Source: an uncultured Lachnospiraceae bacterium (lineage in GTDB: Bacteria; Bacillota; Clostridia; Lachnospirales; Lachnospiraceae). From it: a stretch of 14,497 bases of DNA. A program made the position numbers and the translations under genes. Below the pieces are notes generated by a model. That model did no database searches. It was not told the DNA's origin and worked only from the letters and a program-made list of their open reading frames with translations. Below, in pieces: positions 7,901-14,480 of this stretch. The stretch lies in the NCBI GenBank assembly GCA_910578085.1, contig CAJTPM010000060.1:1-14497 (forward strand), read 5' to 3'. How positions within the stretch are numbered: the stretch's first letter is position 1; each line of letters begins with the position of its first letter.

Positions 7901-10130
7901 AAGCCCCGTTTCTGAAAAAGCAGATATGCCGGAACAAGCAGAGCCAACCACCAGTGAAGCGGCGCAGACTTCCACCCCGGAGCCGACGGAAACAACGGTT
8001 ACATACTACCCGATCAATGAGAACGCCGCCCGCCGCGCAAAGGAAGCAATCAGCTTTTCCGATTACAATCCCGGAAGCGCAACGGCAGAATACCGCCACT
8101 ATGTAGACGAAGCCGCCGAAATTGCCGCAAGGCAGAAAAAGCGTGTTGACCCCTCTTTCCATGAAAAAATTGACGGATTGCTTGACGCTTACGCCCGGAA
8201 GCTGGCGGCGAACATGAATAAAGGCTATGAGATCACCGCCCGCGTCCCGTCCATTATGATTGCCGGGGGAAGCAATTTCCCTGTCCGTAAAAAGGAGAAG
8301 CAGAACGCCGCCGCAGATAAGAACATGGAGGAATACCGGGAGATACAGGGCTTGCTTGACAAAATCCGCAGTACGGGCATGGGCGGTATCAGTGCCGACG
8401 ACCCCAACGCCGTTTCTAAGTTGGAAAGCAAACTTGCAAAGCTGGAACAGGCACAGGAAACCATGAAAGCGGTCAACGCCTATTACCGAAAGAATAAGAC
8501 CCTTGACGGCTGCCCCCACTTATCCCCGGAACAGATCGAAAAGCTGAAAGCGTCCATGTCCGGCAGCTACCGGGCGAACCCGAAACCCTTTGAGAGCTAC
8601 CAGCTATCCAACAACAACGCGGAAATCCGCAGATTAAAAAACCGAATTACTGCCCTTACCCGGAGGAAAGAGCTTGGATATGTGGGCTGGGAGTTTGACG
8701 GGGGACGTGTGGAAGCCAACACAGCGGATAACCGCTTGCAGATTTTCTTTGACGAAAAGCCGGATAAGGAAATCCGGGAGGAACTGAAAGGGAACGGCTT
8801 CCGTTATGCGCCCAGCACGGAAGCATGGCAGCGGCAGTTAAACGACAATGCGATCTATGCCGCCGATTGTATCAAGTGCATACAGCCCCTTACCGGGGAA
8901 CGCCCCACCGAGTTACAGAAACGGGCAAGGCAGGAAGCCGCCGCAGAAAAAGCAGCCGCCCCGGAGCAGCCGCAGGACACCGAGCCGGGAACCGCAGACG
9001 CGCCGGAGAAACCCACTACGCCGGAAACCTTTTACAAGGTGCGGCAGAACCCATACAGCGACAGCCCGGAAAACAGCTATCTCTTGCAGGAGTATGTGGC
9101 ACAGGATAACGGCATGGCGAAGCTGGGGGATATTCTCTACACAGGAACCCCGGAGAAGTGCCGGGAGCTTTTGGGGAAGCTGGAAACCGGGGAGCTGACA
9201 CAGGGCGACGTGAAAGACCTCTACGCAAAGGCACAGGAAGCGCAGACCGCAGCCGAGCCGGGACAGGAAGTGCCGGAGCCGACCGCCGACAAAAAAGAGC
9301 CGGACAAAGACACCTTTTCTATTTACCAGCTAAAGCGCGGCGACGAAACAAGGGACTACCGCTTTGAACCTTACGACCGCTTACAGGCGGCGGGGCTTTC
9401 CGTGGAAGCGGCAAATTATGACCTTATCTATACCGCGCCACTTGCGCCGGATATGACGCTTGAAGATATTTCCGTCCGTTTCAATATCGACCACCCGAAA
9501 GATTTTAAGGGACACAGCCTTTCAACCTCTGACGTGGTAGTGCTTCATCAGAACGGACAGGACACCGCCCACTATGCAGACAGTTACGGTTATCGGGAAG
9601 TGCCGGAGTTTTTACACGAGCAGACCCCGCAGCTTACCCCCGACACCCGCATGACCGGGGAGCAGATCAGAACGCCACGGGGGAGCTTTTCTGTAACCGA
9701 TATGACCGCCGAGCAGATGAAAGAAGCCGGGTATGGATTTCACCACACGTCGGAGGACGGGAAGTATCTCATTATGGGGAACGGGACACAGGCGTTTGCA
9801 GTCGCCGCAGAGCAGCCGGAAAAGGCAAACCCCTTAAAGCACGTCGAGGACGCTATCGAGCAGAACGACAATAATTTTGACGGTATCATCAACAACACCC
9901 CCACGCCTACCGCTGACGAGCTGGAAGCAAAGGCGAGAAGCGGCGAACAGATCTCCCTTGCCGAGTATGCCGCCGCGCTGAAAGCGGAAAAGGGACAGGG
10001 CAAAAAAGCGGAGCCGGGAAAAAAGCCGGAAAAGAAGCCCTCTATCCGGGCGCAGCTTAAAGCCGACAAGGAACGGGCGGCGCAGAAGAAACAGGCAAGA
10101 AGTAAGTCGCAGGACTTGGAAAGGAGCTGA
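4959..10130 (+). CDS. Giant polyvalent antirestriction protein (ArdA-ArdC/zincin-LPD-YodL-DUF4316)
   Basis: This 1723-residue multidomain protein starts at an ATG 9 bases after AGGAGG. Residues 1-166 are an unnamed conserved-looking domain. Residues 168-357 are ArdA-like (YGRD near 327-330, then a DNQGYIY-like end); ArdA is an acidic DNA mimic that blocks type I restriction. Residues 415-560 resemble the ArdC N-terminal ssDNA-binding domain. A zincin-type site follows: H621-E622-x-x-H625 with E652 as likely third ligand. Residues 736-830 resemble an LPD25-type domain. Residues 1016-1315 contain a phage/plasmid polyvalent-protein domain with the motif AGGSNFPVRKKEKQN. Residues 1453-1550 are YodL-like and 1625-1723 are DUF4316, ending in a basic tail. 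Pro/Glu/Ala-rich linkers separate the domains. Such proteins are thought to enter the recipient with transferred DNA and counter its defences; that role is inferred here. An internal ribosome binding site precedes Met167. Confidence 0.88.
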   Translation: MAGLREAVKDYQDELQAGIAWVAFWREGRSWHSDYIYLETDDTLTPEDRGRLREIQEKDPAAVVLNGYYCGYLGEDMNLAELTAGVRRHYENGYNNVADFIEAHDDTLPPELLEEARAAAHVAGLPFSEKPYRDGEDFNPYVFDGSMSINDFELMHRMMNEERSKQMSETFSILIDSRTRFETGKPGGEWLSMPTTTEQLHAAMRSVGITADNPQDFFINGFSNTEQYPFDVPLSVIQGSTIDELNYLGKLLKMQSDEDRDKFTAAVMLGEHAGSVKDLINLAQNLDCYWIYPTVRSEADYGYYLIDELDELELPEEAKKYFKYEEYGRDAVQKDRGQFTDQGYIYNNGNTFSQWYKGRDNDIPKEYKVMSFPEPERPTPDKLEKDEAAPEQEAAPQEPQPEAQPRPVNPIILTADKPAEKLKEITDRLEQGITELFDSERYKEYLQVMSKFHNYSFNNTLLIAMQKPDASLIAGFSAWKNNFGRNVMRGEKGIRILAPSPYKIRQEVEKKDPQTGKTVIGKDGKPVTETKEIQIPAYKVVAVFDVSQTEGRELPSISANELTGDVEQYEDFFVALEKTSPVPMGFEKIEGTAHGYYHLEEKRIAIDEGMSQLQNLKTAIHEIAHTKLHDIDLNAPEQPDRPDRRTREVQAESIAYTVCQHYGLDTSDYSFGYVAGWSSGRELAELKSSLETIRATAAEIINTIDGHFAELQKEREAAKAQEAEKEPTPDLAAEPTVTILWSESPQLREGDTFPLSRANALIEAIDEANLASPGYDKTEFRIDYVMNGTPDHYEGRQDLGDGEGALIEHIEKYHTYYANDPNWENYLLQHEGKEALEADKEHRAMLLNEFIPYLKLHCNLSEMERIAGEALQAGDNLTPTETAYHTAMQAYVAECRGLINQGEYHLPPVPQLKDFDMELAAYKEHVKAEIAQEAADAGMTVEEYAANGYEPYTAPEPEAAQTAEPQEPGEPEAQEKPQEPESPVSEKADMPEQAEPTTSEAAQTSTPEPTETTVTYYPINENAARRAKEAISFSDYNPGSATAEYRHYVDEAAEIAARQKKRVDPSFHEKIDGLLDAYARKLAANMNKGYEITARVPSIMIAGGSNFPVRKKEKQNAAADKNMEEYREIQGLLDKIRSTGMGGISADDPNAVSKLESKLAKLEQAQETMKAVNAYYRKNKTLDGCPHLSPEQIEKLKASMSGSYRANPKPFESYQLSNNNAEIRRLKNRITALTRRKELGYVGWEFDGGRVEANTADNRLQIFFDEKPDKEIREELKGNGFRYAPSTEAWQRQLNDNAIYAADCIKCIQPLTGERPTELQKRARQEAAAEKAAAPEQPQDTEPGTADAPEKPTTPETFYKVRQNPYSDSPENSYLLQEYVAQDNGMAKLGDILYTGTPEKCRELLGKLETGELTQGDVKDLYAKAQEAQTAAEPGQEVPEPTADKKEPDKDTFSIYQLKRGDETRDYRFEPYDRLQAAGLSVEAANYDLIYTAPLAPDMTLEDISVRFNIDHPKDFKGHSLSTSDVVVLHQNGQDTAHYADSYGYREVPEFLHEQTPQLTPDTRMTGEQIRTPRGSFSVTDMTAEQMKEAGYGFHHTSEDGKYLIMGNGTQAFAVAAEQPEKANPLKHVEDAIEQNDNNFDGIINNTPTPTADELEAKARSGEQISLAEYAAALKAEKGQGKKAEPGKKPEKKPSIRAQLKADKERAAQKKQARSKSQDLERS
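5443..5459 (+). promoter_or_regulatory. Internal ribosome binding site and ATG at the ArdA domain
   Basis: AAAGGAGC lies 7 bases before an in-frame ATG at 5457 (codon 167, MSETFSIL), exactly where the ArdA-like domain begins. This spacing is as good as that of genuine starts nearby. It could allow a second, shorter product beginning with ArdA, or it may be a relic of a once separate ardA gene fused to the upstream domain. Confidence 0.5.
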
Positions 10131-10134
10131 CCCT

Positions 10135-11088
10135 ATGGGGAAACGGAATAAATTTGAAAATGTGGACGTGCTGGCTTCCCTTGAAGCCATTCTGAAACAG
10201 AACACAGGATTTTATCAGAGTGATTTTGACATTGATAAACAGATCATTGCGGAAAAGGCGGCAAGCCCCAGCAAGGAGGATAAAACCCTCTTGTGGCTTT
10301 CCCGCCCGTCCGGGACGTACTGTTTCCGGGAGCGTGACGTTTTCATCAGCGACACCGCCCCGCATAATACATGGCGTTACTACAAGGAGCAGAGCCGTGA
10401 CCCTATCCTTGCGTATGCCGTGGAACTGACCGGGACAGAGGGCGGGAAGATCAAGGGCAACCTGTATGAGCTGGACTATGAAAAGCACTATGAGCGCGTC
10501 AAGGACAATACCCTTGCCGCCGGGACGGTGACGCTTGTGTATGAGCATGGTACGCGGGAGCAGCCCGCAGACCGACGCTTTGACGGTTATCCCGACCCCC
10601 AACTTGGGAAGTTTGAACGCTTCGAGGTACAGCCCAAAGACCCGGAAGCCCTGCAATTTTTGTTACGGGAGGAAAAGGAAAGCCGGGATAAGCTGAAACC
10701 GGGGGATTTTAAGGAGCATATCGCCGCATTGCATGAGGGCATGATCGACCGGGAAGCGCGGCGCATTGTGGCAGACATGAAAAAGCTGTCTGCCCCCAAC
10801 AGCCCGGACAAATCTCATTTCATGGTGGAGCTGTCCCCGTCCTTTATGCGGCTTGCTTCCACAAAGGACACGGAAAGCCTTTTCTCCATGCTGCCCTATA
10901 AGACCCTTGCTTTCTCACAAATCAAGAACAGCTACGGCACATATGCGCTGATCGGCAAGGACGAGAACCGGGACAGGCAGATAAGGAAACCCCGCCCCTC
11001 TGTCCGGGCGCAGCTTGCACAGGACAAAAAGAGAACCGCCCCGAAGAAAACGGCGGCGAAAACAAAAAATCACGGATTGGAGGTATGA
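10135..11088 (+). CDS. Conserved ICE protein of unknown function, with a DUF4316-like basic tail
   Basis: This predicted soluble protein of 317 residues has no signal peptide or membrane segment. It starts 4 bases after the polyvalent gene, using AAAGGAG overlapping that gene's 3' end. I do not recognise a named domain in the body, whose features include NKFENVDVLASLEAILKQNT, the aromatic stretch TLLWLSRPSGTYCFRERDVF and PNSPDKSHFMVELSPSFMRL. The last 30 residues (from PSVRAQLAQDKKR) closely resemble the end of the preceding protein (PSIRAQLKADKER), matching at 13 of the first 20 positions. This shared tail suggests a common fate, such as export by the conjugation machinery, but that is inference. 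It is probably co-transcribed with its neighbours: its stop is followed at once by the next gene's ribosome binding region. Confidence 0.8.
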   Translation: MGKRNKFENVDVLASLEAILKQNTGFYQSDFDIDKQIIAEKAASPSKEDKTLLWLSRPSGTYCFRERDVFISDTAPHNTWRYYKEQSRDPILAYAVELTGTEGGKIKGNLYELDYEKHYERVKDNTLAAGTVTLVYEHGTREQPADRRFDGYPDPQLGKFERFEVQPKDPEALQFLLREEKESRDKLKPGDFKEHIAALHEGMIDREARRIVADMKKLSAPNSPDKSHFMVELSPSFMRLASTKDTESLFSMLPYKTLAFSQIKNSYGTYALIGKDENRDRQIRKPRPSVRAQLAQDKKRTAPKKTAAKTKNHGLEV

Positions 11089-11090
11089 GC

Positions 11091-11306
11091 ATGAACACAT
11101 ATAATCATTTTACGGTTGAGGAAACCAACCTTTTGAGTATCTACATGACAGGCAGCAAGGAGGGGCTTTTGGTGGCTATGAACGCCGCGCTGCCCTTTAT
11201 GGAGGGGGAAATGCGGGACTTTGCCGCCCGCACCCTTGCCAAAGTAGGGCGCATGACCGAAGCGGAATTTGCGGGGCTTGCCCTTTACCCCGCCGACGAG
11301 GTATGA
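11091..11306 (+). CDS. Transposon-transfer-assisting (TTRAP) family protein
   Basis: The 71-residue protein fits the TTRAP family, putative transposon-transfer assisting proteins of clostridial ICEs. Its opening HFTVEETNLLSIYMTGSKEG is followed by a leucine/alanine-rich region (MNAALPFMEGEMRDFAARTL) and MTEAEFAGL. The ATG at 11091 was chosen because GGAGG (11079-11083) lies 7 bases upstream. An ATG at 11085 overlaps the previous stop codon but sits only one base from the ribosome binding site. The biochemical role is not established. Its end overlaps the start of the next gene (ATGA at 11303-11306), which indicates translational coupling within the operon. Confidence 0.8.
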   Translation: MNTYNHFTVEETNLLSIYMTGSKEGLLVAMNAALPFMEGEMRDFAARTLAKVGRMTEAEFAGLALYPADEV

Positions 11307-11668
11307 ACGGGATCAAGCGGCTCACGCCGCCCCAAAGCCGGAAAGTCAACGCCCTTGTGCGCCGGACGTGCTGCAATTATGATAGCGGAAACTGTATCTT
11401 ACTGGACGACGGGGACGAGTGCGTATGTCCGCAGCTTATTTCCTATTCCCTGCTCTGTAAATGGTTCCGCATTGCGGTACTGCCCGCAGATAAGGAGCTG
11501 TACGCCGAGCTTTACCATGCGGAGGATATGCGGCGGTGTAGCGTGTGCGGCTCACCCTTTGCGTCCAGCTCTAACCGGGCTATTTACTGCCCGGACTGCC
11601 GGAAGCGTATCACCCGCAGACAGACCGCCGAGCGCATGAGAAAAATGCGGGCGAATGTGACGCGATAG
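11303..11668 (+). CDS. Cysteine-rich VLP domain protein
   Basis: This 121-residue protein matches the cysteine-rich VLP family common in Firmicutes ICEs. The N-terminal half holds a cysteine cluster (C23, C24, C31, C40, C42, C52) around NALVRRTCCNYDSGNCILLD and ISYSLLCKWFRIAVLPADKE. The second half is a zinc-ribbon-like module (C79, C82, C96, C99) followed by a basic helix (RKRITRRQTAERMRKMR), so it probably binds metal and perhaps nucleic acid. Its function is unknown. It is the last gene of the plus-strand operon and overlaps its predecessor by four bases. Its C-terminal zinc ribbon plus basic tail resembles the extra C-terminal module of the serine recombinase at the other end of the window. 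Confidence 0.85.
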   Translation: MNGIKRLTPPQSRKVNALVRRTCCNYDSGNCILLDDGDECVCPQLISYSLLCKWFRIAVLPADKELYAELYHAEDMRRCSVCGSPFASSSNRAIYCPDCRKRITRRQTAERMRKMRANVTR

Positions 11669-11795
11669 GGGCGAAATAAGCCTTGATTTATGCGGCTTTC
11701 CGGGCGGGAAAATGAAACAGTAAGGGATTTATACCTTTACCCCCGAAAATGCCGTCCTATTGCGTAACAATCCAATCTCTGCACCCATAAGAAAA

Positions 11796-11841
11796 CCGGG
11801 GCGCGGTGGCTATCTGATAGCTGCCGCGTCCCGGCTTTCTT
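11796..11841. terminator. Rho-independent terminator between converging operons
   Basis: The arms 11796-11814 and 11816-11834 form a stem of up to about 17 pairs, three of them G-U wobbles, around a small TCTGA-type loop. On the plus strand CTTTCTTTTT follows. On the minus strand the flanking TTTTCTT gives a weaker T run. It sits between the plus operon ending at 11668 and the minus operon ending at 11843, so it probably serves both. Bases 11669-11795 hold no gene I can support. Confidence 0.85.
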
Positions 11842-11842
11842 T

Positions 11843-12100
11843 TTATTCGGACAGTTCTTTTATATCCTTTATTCGGTTTCCCACTAAGATATAAAGTTCC
11901 CCGTCCTCTACCCTTATAATCAGAGTATCATTTTCATCGGGATAAGTCCCATATTCCACACGTTCTATATAGCCAGTAAGTGTATTTCCGTCCTCAAAAG
12001 TAATTTGCAGTTTGCTATCTGCGTCAATATAGGTTTCCATTCCATAGCTGCCATTTTCTAATGTTATTCTGTAACATGGTGTAATATCAACGATTTTCAT
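11843..12100 (-). CDS. Small hypothetical protein following the relaxase
   Basis: This 85-residue acidic protein (MKIVDITPCYRITLENGSYG...) is rich in beta-strand-type residues and contains TFEDGNTLTGYIERVEYG and DTLIIRVEDGELYILVGNRI. It might fold as a small beta-barrel, but I do not recognise the family. Its ATG lies 2 bases after the relaxase stop codon, so translation is probably coupled, with a weak GGGA in the relaxase 3' end as ribosome binding site. It is more AT-rich than the relaxase gene and may be a later addition. A role in mobilization is suggested only by position. Confidence 0.7.
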   Translation of the reverse strand: MKIVDITPCYRITLENGSYGMETYIDADSKLQITFEDGNTLTGYIERVEYGTYPDENDTLIIRVEDGELYILVGNRIKDIKELSE

Positions 12101-12102
12101 AA

Positions 12103-13455
12103 TTATTCCCGTTCCTTTCCTTTCTCCCGTTCCGGCTGCTTCTCTGCCTGTAAAATGCTGTCTATGTTCCGCTTGATAATGTCATATTCCTGTACCTGTT
12201 TTTTCAGCTTGACATAATCGGCATAAAGGCTTTCTTTCTGCCCTTGCAGCTTTTCATACTCTGCTTGCAGGGCGGGAACGCTGGGGAGCTTGCCGCCAAT
12301 CTGCGCCGCCTTTAATGCCTTTGCCGCCGCTTCATGGAGGATAATACCCCGTTCATGCTCTGCCCGGTATTTCTCCTTATTCCGGGCTTTGCGGTAGGCT
12401 TCATAGAGGGGCTTTGTCTTTTGGTAGGTAGTGACATTCTTAATGAGCAACGCCATATCCGAAAAACGCTTTTCCGCTTCCTTTAGGCTGTCCCCCGCCT
12501 GTTCGCTTGCCGTGGCGATTTCCTCTATCCGGGTGAGCAGATCGGCGTACTGTTCAATCTTGTTTTCAGTAAGGAAGTTCATAGTCTTTGCCGCCTGTTT
12601 CAGATTGTGGATTTTCGCCCACTGTTCATAGCCCCGGCTCTGCTGCGCCTTGATACTGTTCTCAATGTCAATGAGCAGATTAACGCCCTTACGCTCTACC
12701 TTTGGAGCTTTGGCGGCACGGGTGCGTTTGCCCGCTATCCGTTCCCTTATGGCTTCCTCTGTATAATCTACGCCGAGAGTTTTAAGGCGGGTAAAGCGTT
12801 CCTGTCCCGGTGCGCGGCATGACACATATTTTCCCGGCTTTATCTCATAGCCAGCCGCCTGTAACCGCTGCAATAATTCCTCAAAACTGGAAACTTGGGG
12901 AATGAGCGCGTCCACGGCAATTTTTAACTTGCCTTTCCAGCTTGTCCCGGTTTTCTCCGCTTGGTACTCCGCATAGCTCTTTCCTTTGCTTCCCTTGCCG
13001 GGGACGACCACGGAAAGCCCGTTGTCCCGGCATAGCTTGTCACTCATGTTCCGTATGCCGTAATACGTCCGCTTGTTGGAAACGTACTTATGATGATCTA
13101 CGAAGTTGACTGCGCAGAAAATAATGTGGTTATGGATATGTCCCTTGTCAATGTGCGTCGTGAGTACATATTCATGCTGCCCTTTTGTTACCGCGTCGGC
13201 AAGCTGCCGCCCGATCTCATGGGCTTTCTCATAGTCCACTTCCCCCGGCGCAAAGGACTGTATCAAGTGAAAAGCTAAATTGTTTCCCTTATCCCGCGCT
13301 TGTGAGAGGGTATAGCCAAACTCAATATCTGCCGTTTCATAGCTGCACCCAAAAGAGGACACCAGCATTTTTCCGTCCGTCTTGTCCGGGTTTTCGATAT
13401 AGTCAAGGGCTTTGCTCAAAGTGCTTTTAACAGGCTTAATCTTTGTAACCGCCAT
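12103..13455 (-). CDS. MobP-like relaxase/mobilization nuclease
   Basis: This 450-residue relaxase of the Relaxase/MobA-VirD2 family nicks oriT and stays bound to the transferred strand. Motif I has the predicted catalytic Tyr19 in LSKALDYIENP. A GEVDYEKAHEIGRQLA motif (71-86) follows. Motif III is the histidine cluster HIDKGHIHNH (101-110), typical of HUH enzymes that coordinate a metal. The nuclease domain ends near residue 250. The remainder, rich in Lys, Glu and Ala, is probably coiled coil (about 290-440). The length suits relaxases of clostridial mobilizable and conjugative elements. The gene starts within the mobC 3' end (40-base overlap), a common arrangement that points to coupled expression. 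The family is certain; its nic site is not proven but is probably in the mobC leader. Confidence 0.95.
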   Translation of the reverse strand: MAVTKIKPVKSTLSKALDYIENPDKTDGKMLVSSFGCSYETADIEFGYTLSQARDKGNNLAFHLIQSFAPGEVDYEKAHEIGRQLADAVTKGQHEYVLTTHIDKGHIHNHIIFCAVNFVDHHKYVSNKRTYYGIRNMSDKLCRDNGLSVVVPGKGSKGKSYAEYQAEKTGTSWKGKLKIAVDALIPQVSSFEELLQRLQAAGYEIKPGKYVSCRAPGQERFTRLKTLGVDYTEEAIRERIAGKRTRAAKAPKVERKGVNLLIDIENSIKAQQSRGYEQWAKIHNLKQAAKTMNFLTENKIEQYADLLTRIEEIATASEQAGDSLKEAEKRFSDMALLIKNVTTYQKTKPLYEAYRKARNKEKYRAEHERGIILHEAAAKALKAAQIGGKLPSVPALQAEYEKLQGQKESLYADYVKLKKQVQEYDIIKRNIDSILQAEKQPEREKGKERE

Positions 13456-13745
13456 ATCTCCGCAAGCACCCCCTTAATTTCCTCTATATCCTCTTTATAG
13501 GCGTTTCCCGTCGCGTTTACGCGACGTGCGATCTGATTGACATTGACACCGATTTTCTGTATCTCTGCTGTCATTGCCTTTATGTCCGTGTGGTCTACTT
13601 GGATAATATACCCGTCAATAGCAATCTTGCGCAGATATGCCGCCATGTTGCTTGTGGGGACAAGTTTCATTTTTTCCTCAATCAGTTTCCGTTCTTCTTC
13701 TGTCACATAGAATTTGACCTGTACCGTCCTTTTCCGTCCGTTCAT
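13416..13745 (-). CDS. mobC: MobC-family oriT-binding accessory protein
   Basis: This 109-residue protein of the bacterial mobilization protein MobC family has an N-terminal ribbon-helix-helix-like part (RTVQVKFYVTEEERKLIEEKM, then SNMAAYLRKIAIDGYI). The family motif IGVNVNQIARRVNATG lies at residues 66-80. MobC proteins bind oriT and help the relaxase open and nick DNA. The ATG at 13745 was chosen because AAAGGAG lies about 9 bases upstream. An in-frame ATG at 13787 would translate part of the leader inverted repeat and has no ribosome binding site. It is the first gene of the minus-strand mobilization operon and overlaps the relaxase gene. Confidence 0.92.
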   Translation of the reverse strand: MNGRKRTVQVKFYVTEEERKLIEEKMKLVPTSNMAAYLRKIAIDGYIIQVDHTDIKAMTAEIQKIGVNVNQIARRVNATGNAYKEDIEEIKGVLAEIWRLQRLSLLKAL

Positions 13746-13771
13746 GGTTTTTCGCTCCTTTCCGTTTTCAT

Positions 13772-13863
13772 AGAGGGTTTGGGACACTTCCCAACAAGCA
13801 ATTTCTAACCGACCGGGCGGGCAGAAATACGGAAAAGGGTACTCTTTTCCTATGCTTGCTACG
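13772..13863 (-). repeat. Leader/oriT-like module, right copy, upstream of mobC (candidate oriT)
   Basis: The reverse complement carries the same 36-bp block (13828-13863) and 30-bp block (13772-13801) found at 4749-4850, plus AACGGAAAGGAG at the mobC ribosome binding site (13755-13766). The middle spacer differs, but ATTTCT (13801-13806) can pair with AGAAAT (13823-13828), keeping a hairpin. TTGGGAAGTGTCCCAA contains AAGTG followed by CCC, loosely like the IncQ-type nic region (AAGTGCGCCC). Its place directly before mobC and the relaxase makes this the best oriT candidate. No direct proof is possible from sequence alone. Confidence 0.7.
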
Positions 13864-13916
13864 AAAGTTCTTCCTACTACCTACAACACCGAAAAAAACG
13901 AAAATGACGGACTTTC

Positions 13917-13958
13917 ACAAAAGAAAAACGCTGCAATCTCAAAAAAGATTACAACGCT
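13917..13958 (-). terminator. Rho-independent terminator of the XRE regulator gene
   Basis: Read on the minus strand, AGCGTTGTAATC (13947-13958) pairs with GATTGCAGCGTT (13927-13938) over 12 pairs including G-U wobbles, with an eight-base loop. A T-rich tract TTTTCTTTTG follows. On the plus strand two pairs fail, so it is directional. It lies about 36 bases after the regulator's stop codon and separates that gene from the mobC leader. Bases 13864-13916 hold nothing else I can identify. Confidence 0.75.
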
Positions 13959-13993
13959 TCTTTAGCCGCTATTCAATTTTAGCCGGACAAGGG

Positions 13994-14347
13994 CTATTCT
14001 CCCTCACCCTCAACCTCTGCGATCTCCCGCGCCGTGGCGGTGACTATCCGTATTCCCGTATCGCTCATATCGTCCAGCAGAGCGTCAAGCTGCCGCCGCT
14101 GGGTATTCTTCCCGGCGGGCTGCTCTAAAAGGAATTGGTCTACCGAGATATTATAGCGCAACATAAGCTCAAAGAATATCTGTAAGCTGGGGTGCTGCCC
14201 CTTGTTCTCAATATTCGCAAGGTAGCGAGGGGATATATACATTTCATCGCATACTTTTTTCCGGCTCTCCTTGCGCCCTTTCCGGGCTGCCTTGATTGCT
14301 TCCCCAAAATCCTTAAAGTCATATCGTGGTACTGGTCTTTTTGCCAT
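13994..14347 (-). CDS. XRE-family helix-turn-helix transcriptional regulator
   Basis: This 117-residue protein has a Cro/C1-type helix-turn-helix at about residues 14-70: EAIKAARKGRKESRKKVCDE, then YISPRYLANIENKGQHPSLQ, then FFELMLRYNISVDQFL. Such proteins bind operators as dimers and often control ICE excision or transfer genes. The ATG at 14347 was chosen because AGGGTG (14355-14360) lies 7 bases upstream. The ATG at 14353 would add two residues but sits too close to the site. The C-terminal third (about 80-117) is acidic and may carry the dimerisation or sensing part. The gene has its own terminator before the mobC leader and a possible divergent promoter upstream. Targets are unknown; the mobC and polyvalent leaders, with their shared palindromes, are candidates. 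Confidence 0.88.
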   Translation of the reverse strand: MAKRPVPRYDFKDFGEAIKAARKGRKESRKKVCDEMYISPRYLANIENKGQHPSLQIFFELMLRYNISVDQFLLEQPAGKNTQRRQLDALLDDMSDTGIRIVTATAREIAEVEGEGE

Positions 14348-14451
14348 ATTCATTCACCCTATTACATTTTACTGTTCACCTTTCTTCTTGGATATGTCTA
14401 CACTGTTCTACCAGTTAGCTAAAATAATTCCCAAACTTAACAAAAAGTATC

Positions 14452-14480
14452 TTGAAGTTATTCGGCTAGACGCATACAAT
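14452..14480 (+). promoter_or_regulatory. Putative sigma-70 promoter pointing out of the window
   Basis: TTGAAG (14452-14457) and TACAAT (14475-14480) are separated by exactly 17 bases in an AT-rich stretch, close to the consensus for a vegetative promoter. It would drive a plus-strand gene beyond the window end, divergent from the XRE gene. The rest of the upstream region (14354-14451) contains an 8-bp palindrome TTAGCTAA (14415-14422) but no gene I can support. Confidence 0.5.

Noticed and set aside
7536..8519. Long minus-strand open frame (327 codons) opposite the polyvalent gene
   Set aside because: It is antisense to well-supported domains in GC-rich coding DNA, lacks a ribosome binding site and reads as a low-complexity Cys/Arg/Phe-rich product; a shadow frame.
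11669..11795. Possible small hairpins (for example GTAAGG...CCTTTAC) after the VLP gene
   Set aside because: Short, imperfect and without T tracts; the strong structure at 11796-11834 suffices as terminator.
13509..13526. Inverted repeat CGTCGCG-TTTA-CGCGACG inside mobC
   Set aside because: It encodes part of the conserved MobC motif ARRVNATG, so coding constraint explains it well enough; no independent evidence of a regulatory role.
13746..13787. Extended MobC start at 13787
   Set aside because: The extension would translate the conserved leader palindrome and lacks a ribosome binding site, whereas ATG 13745 has AAAGGAG at proper distance.
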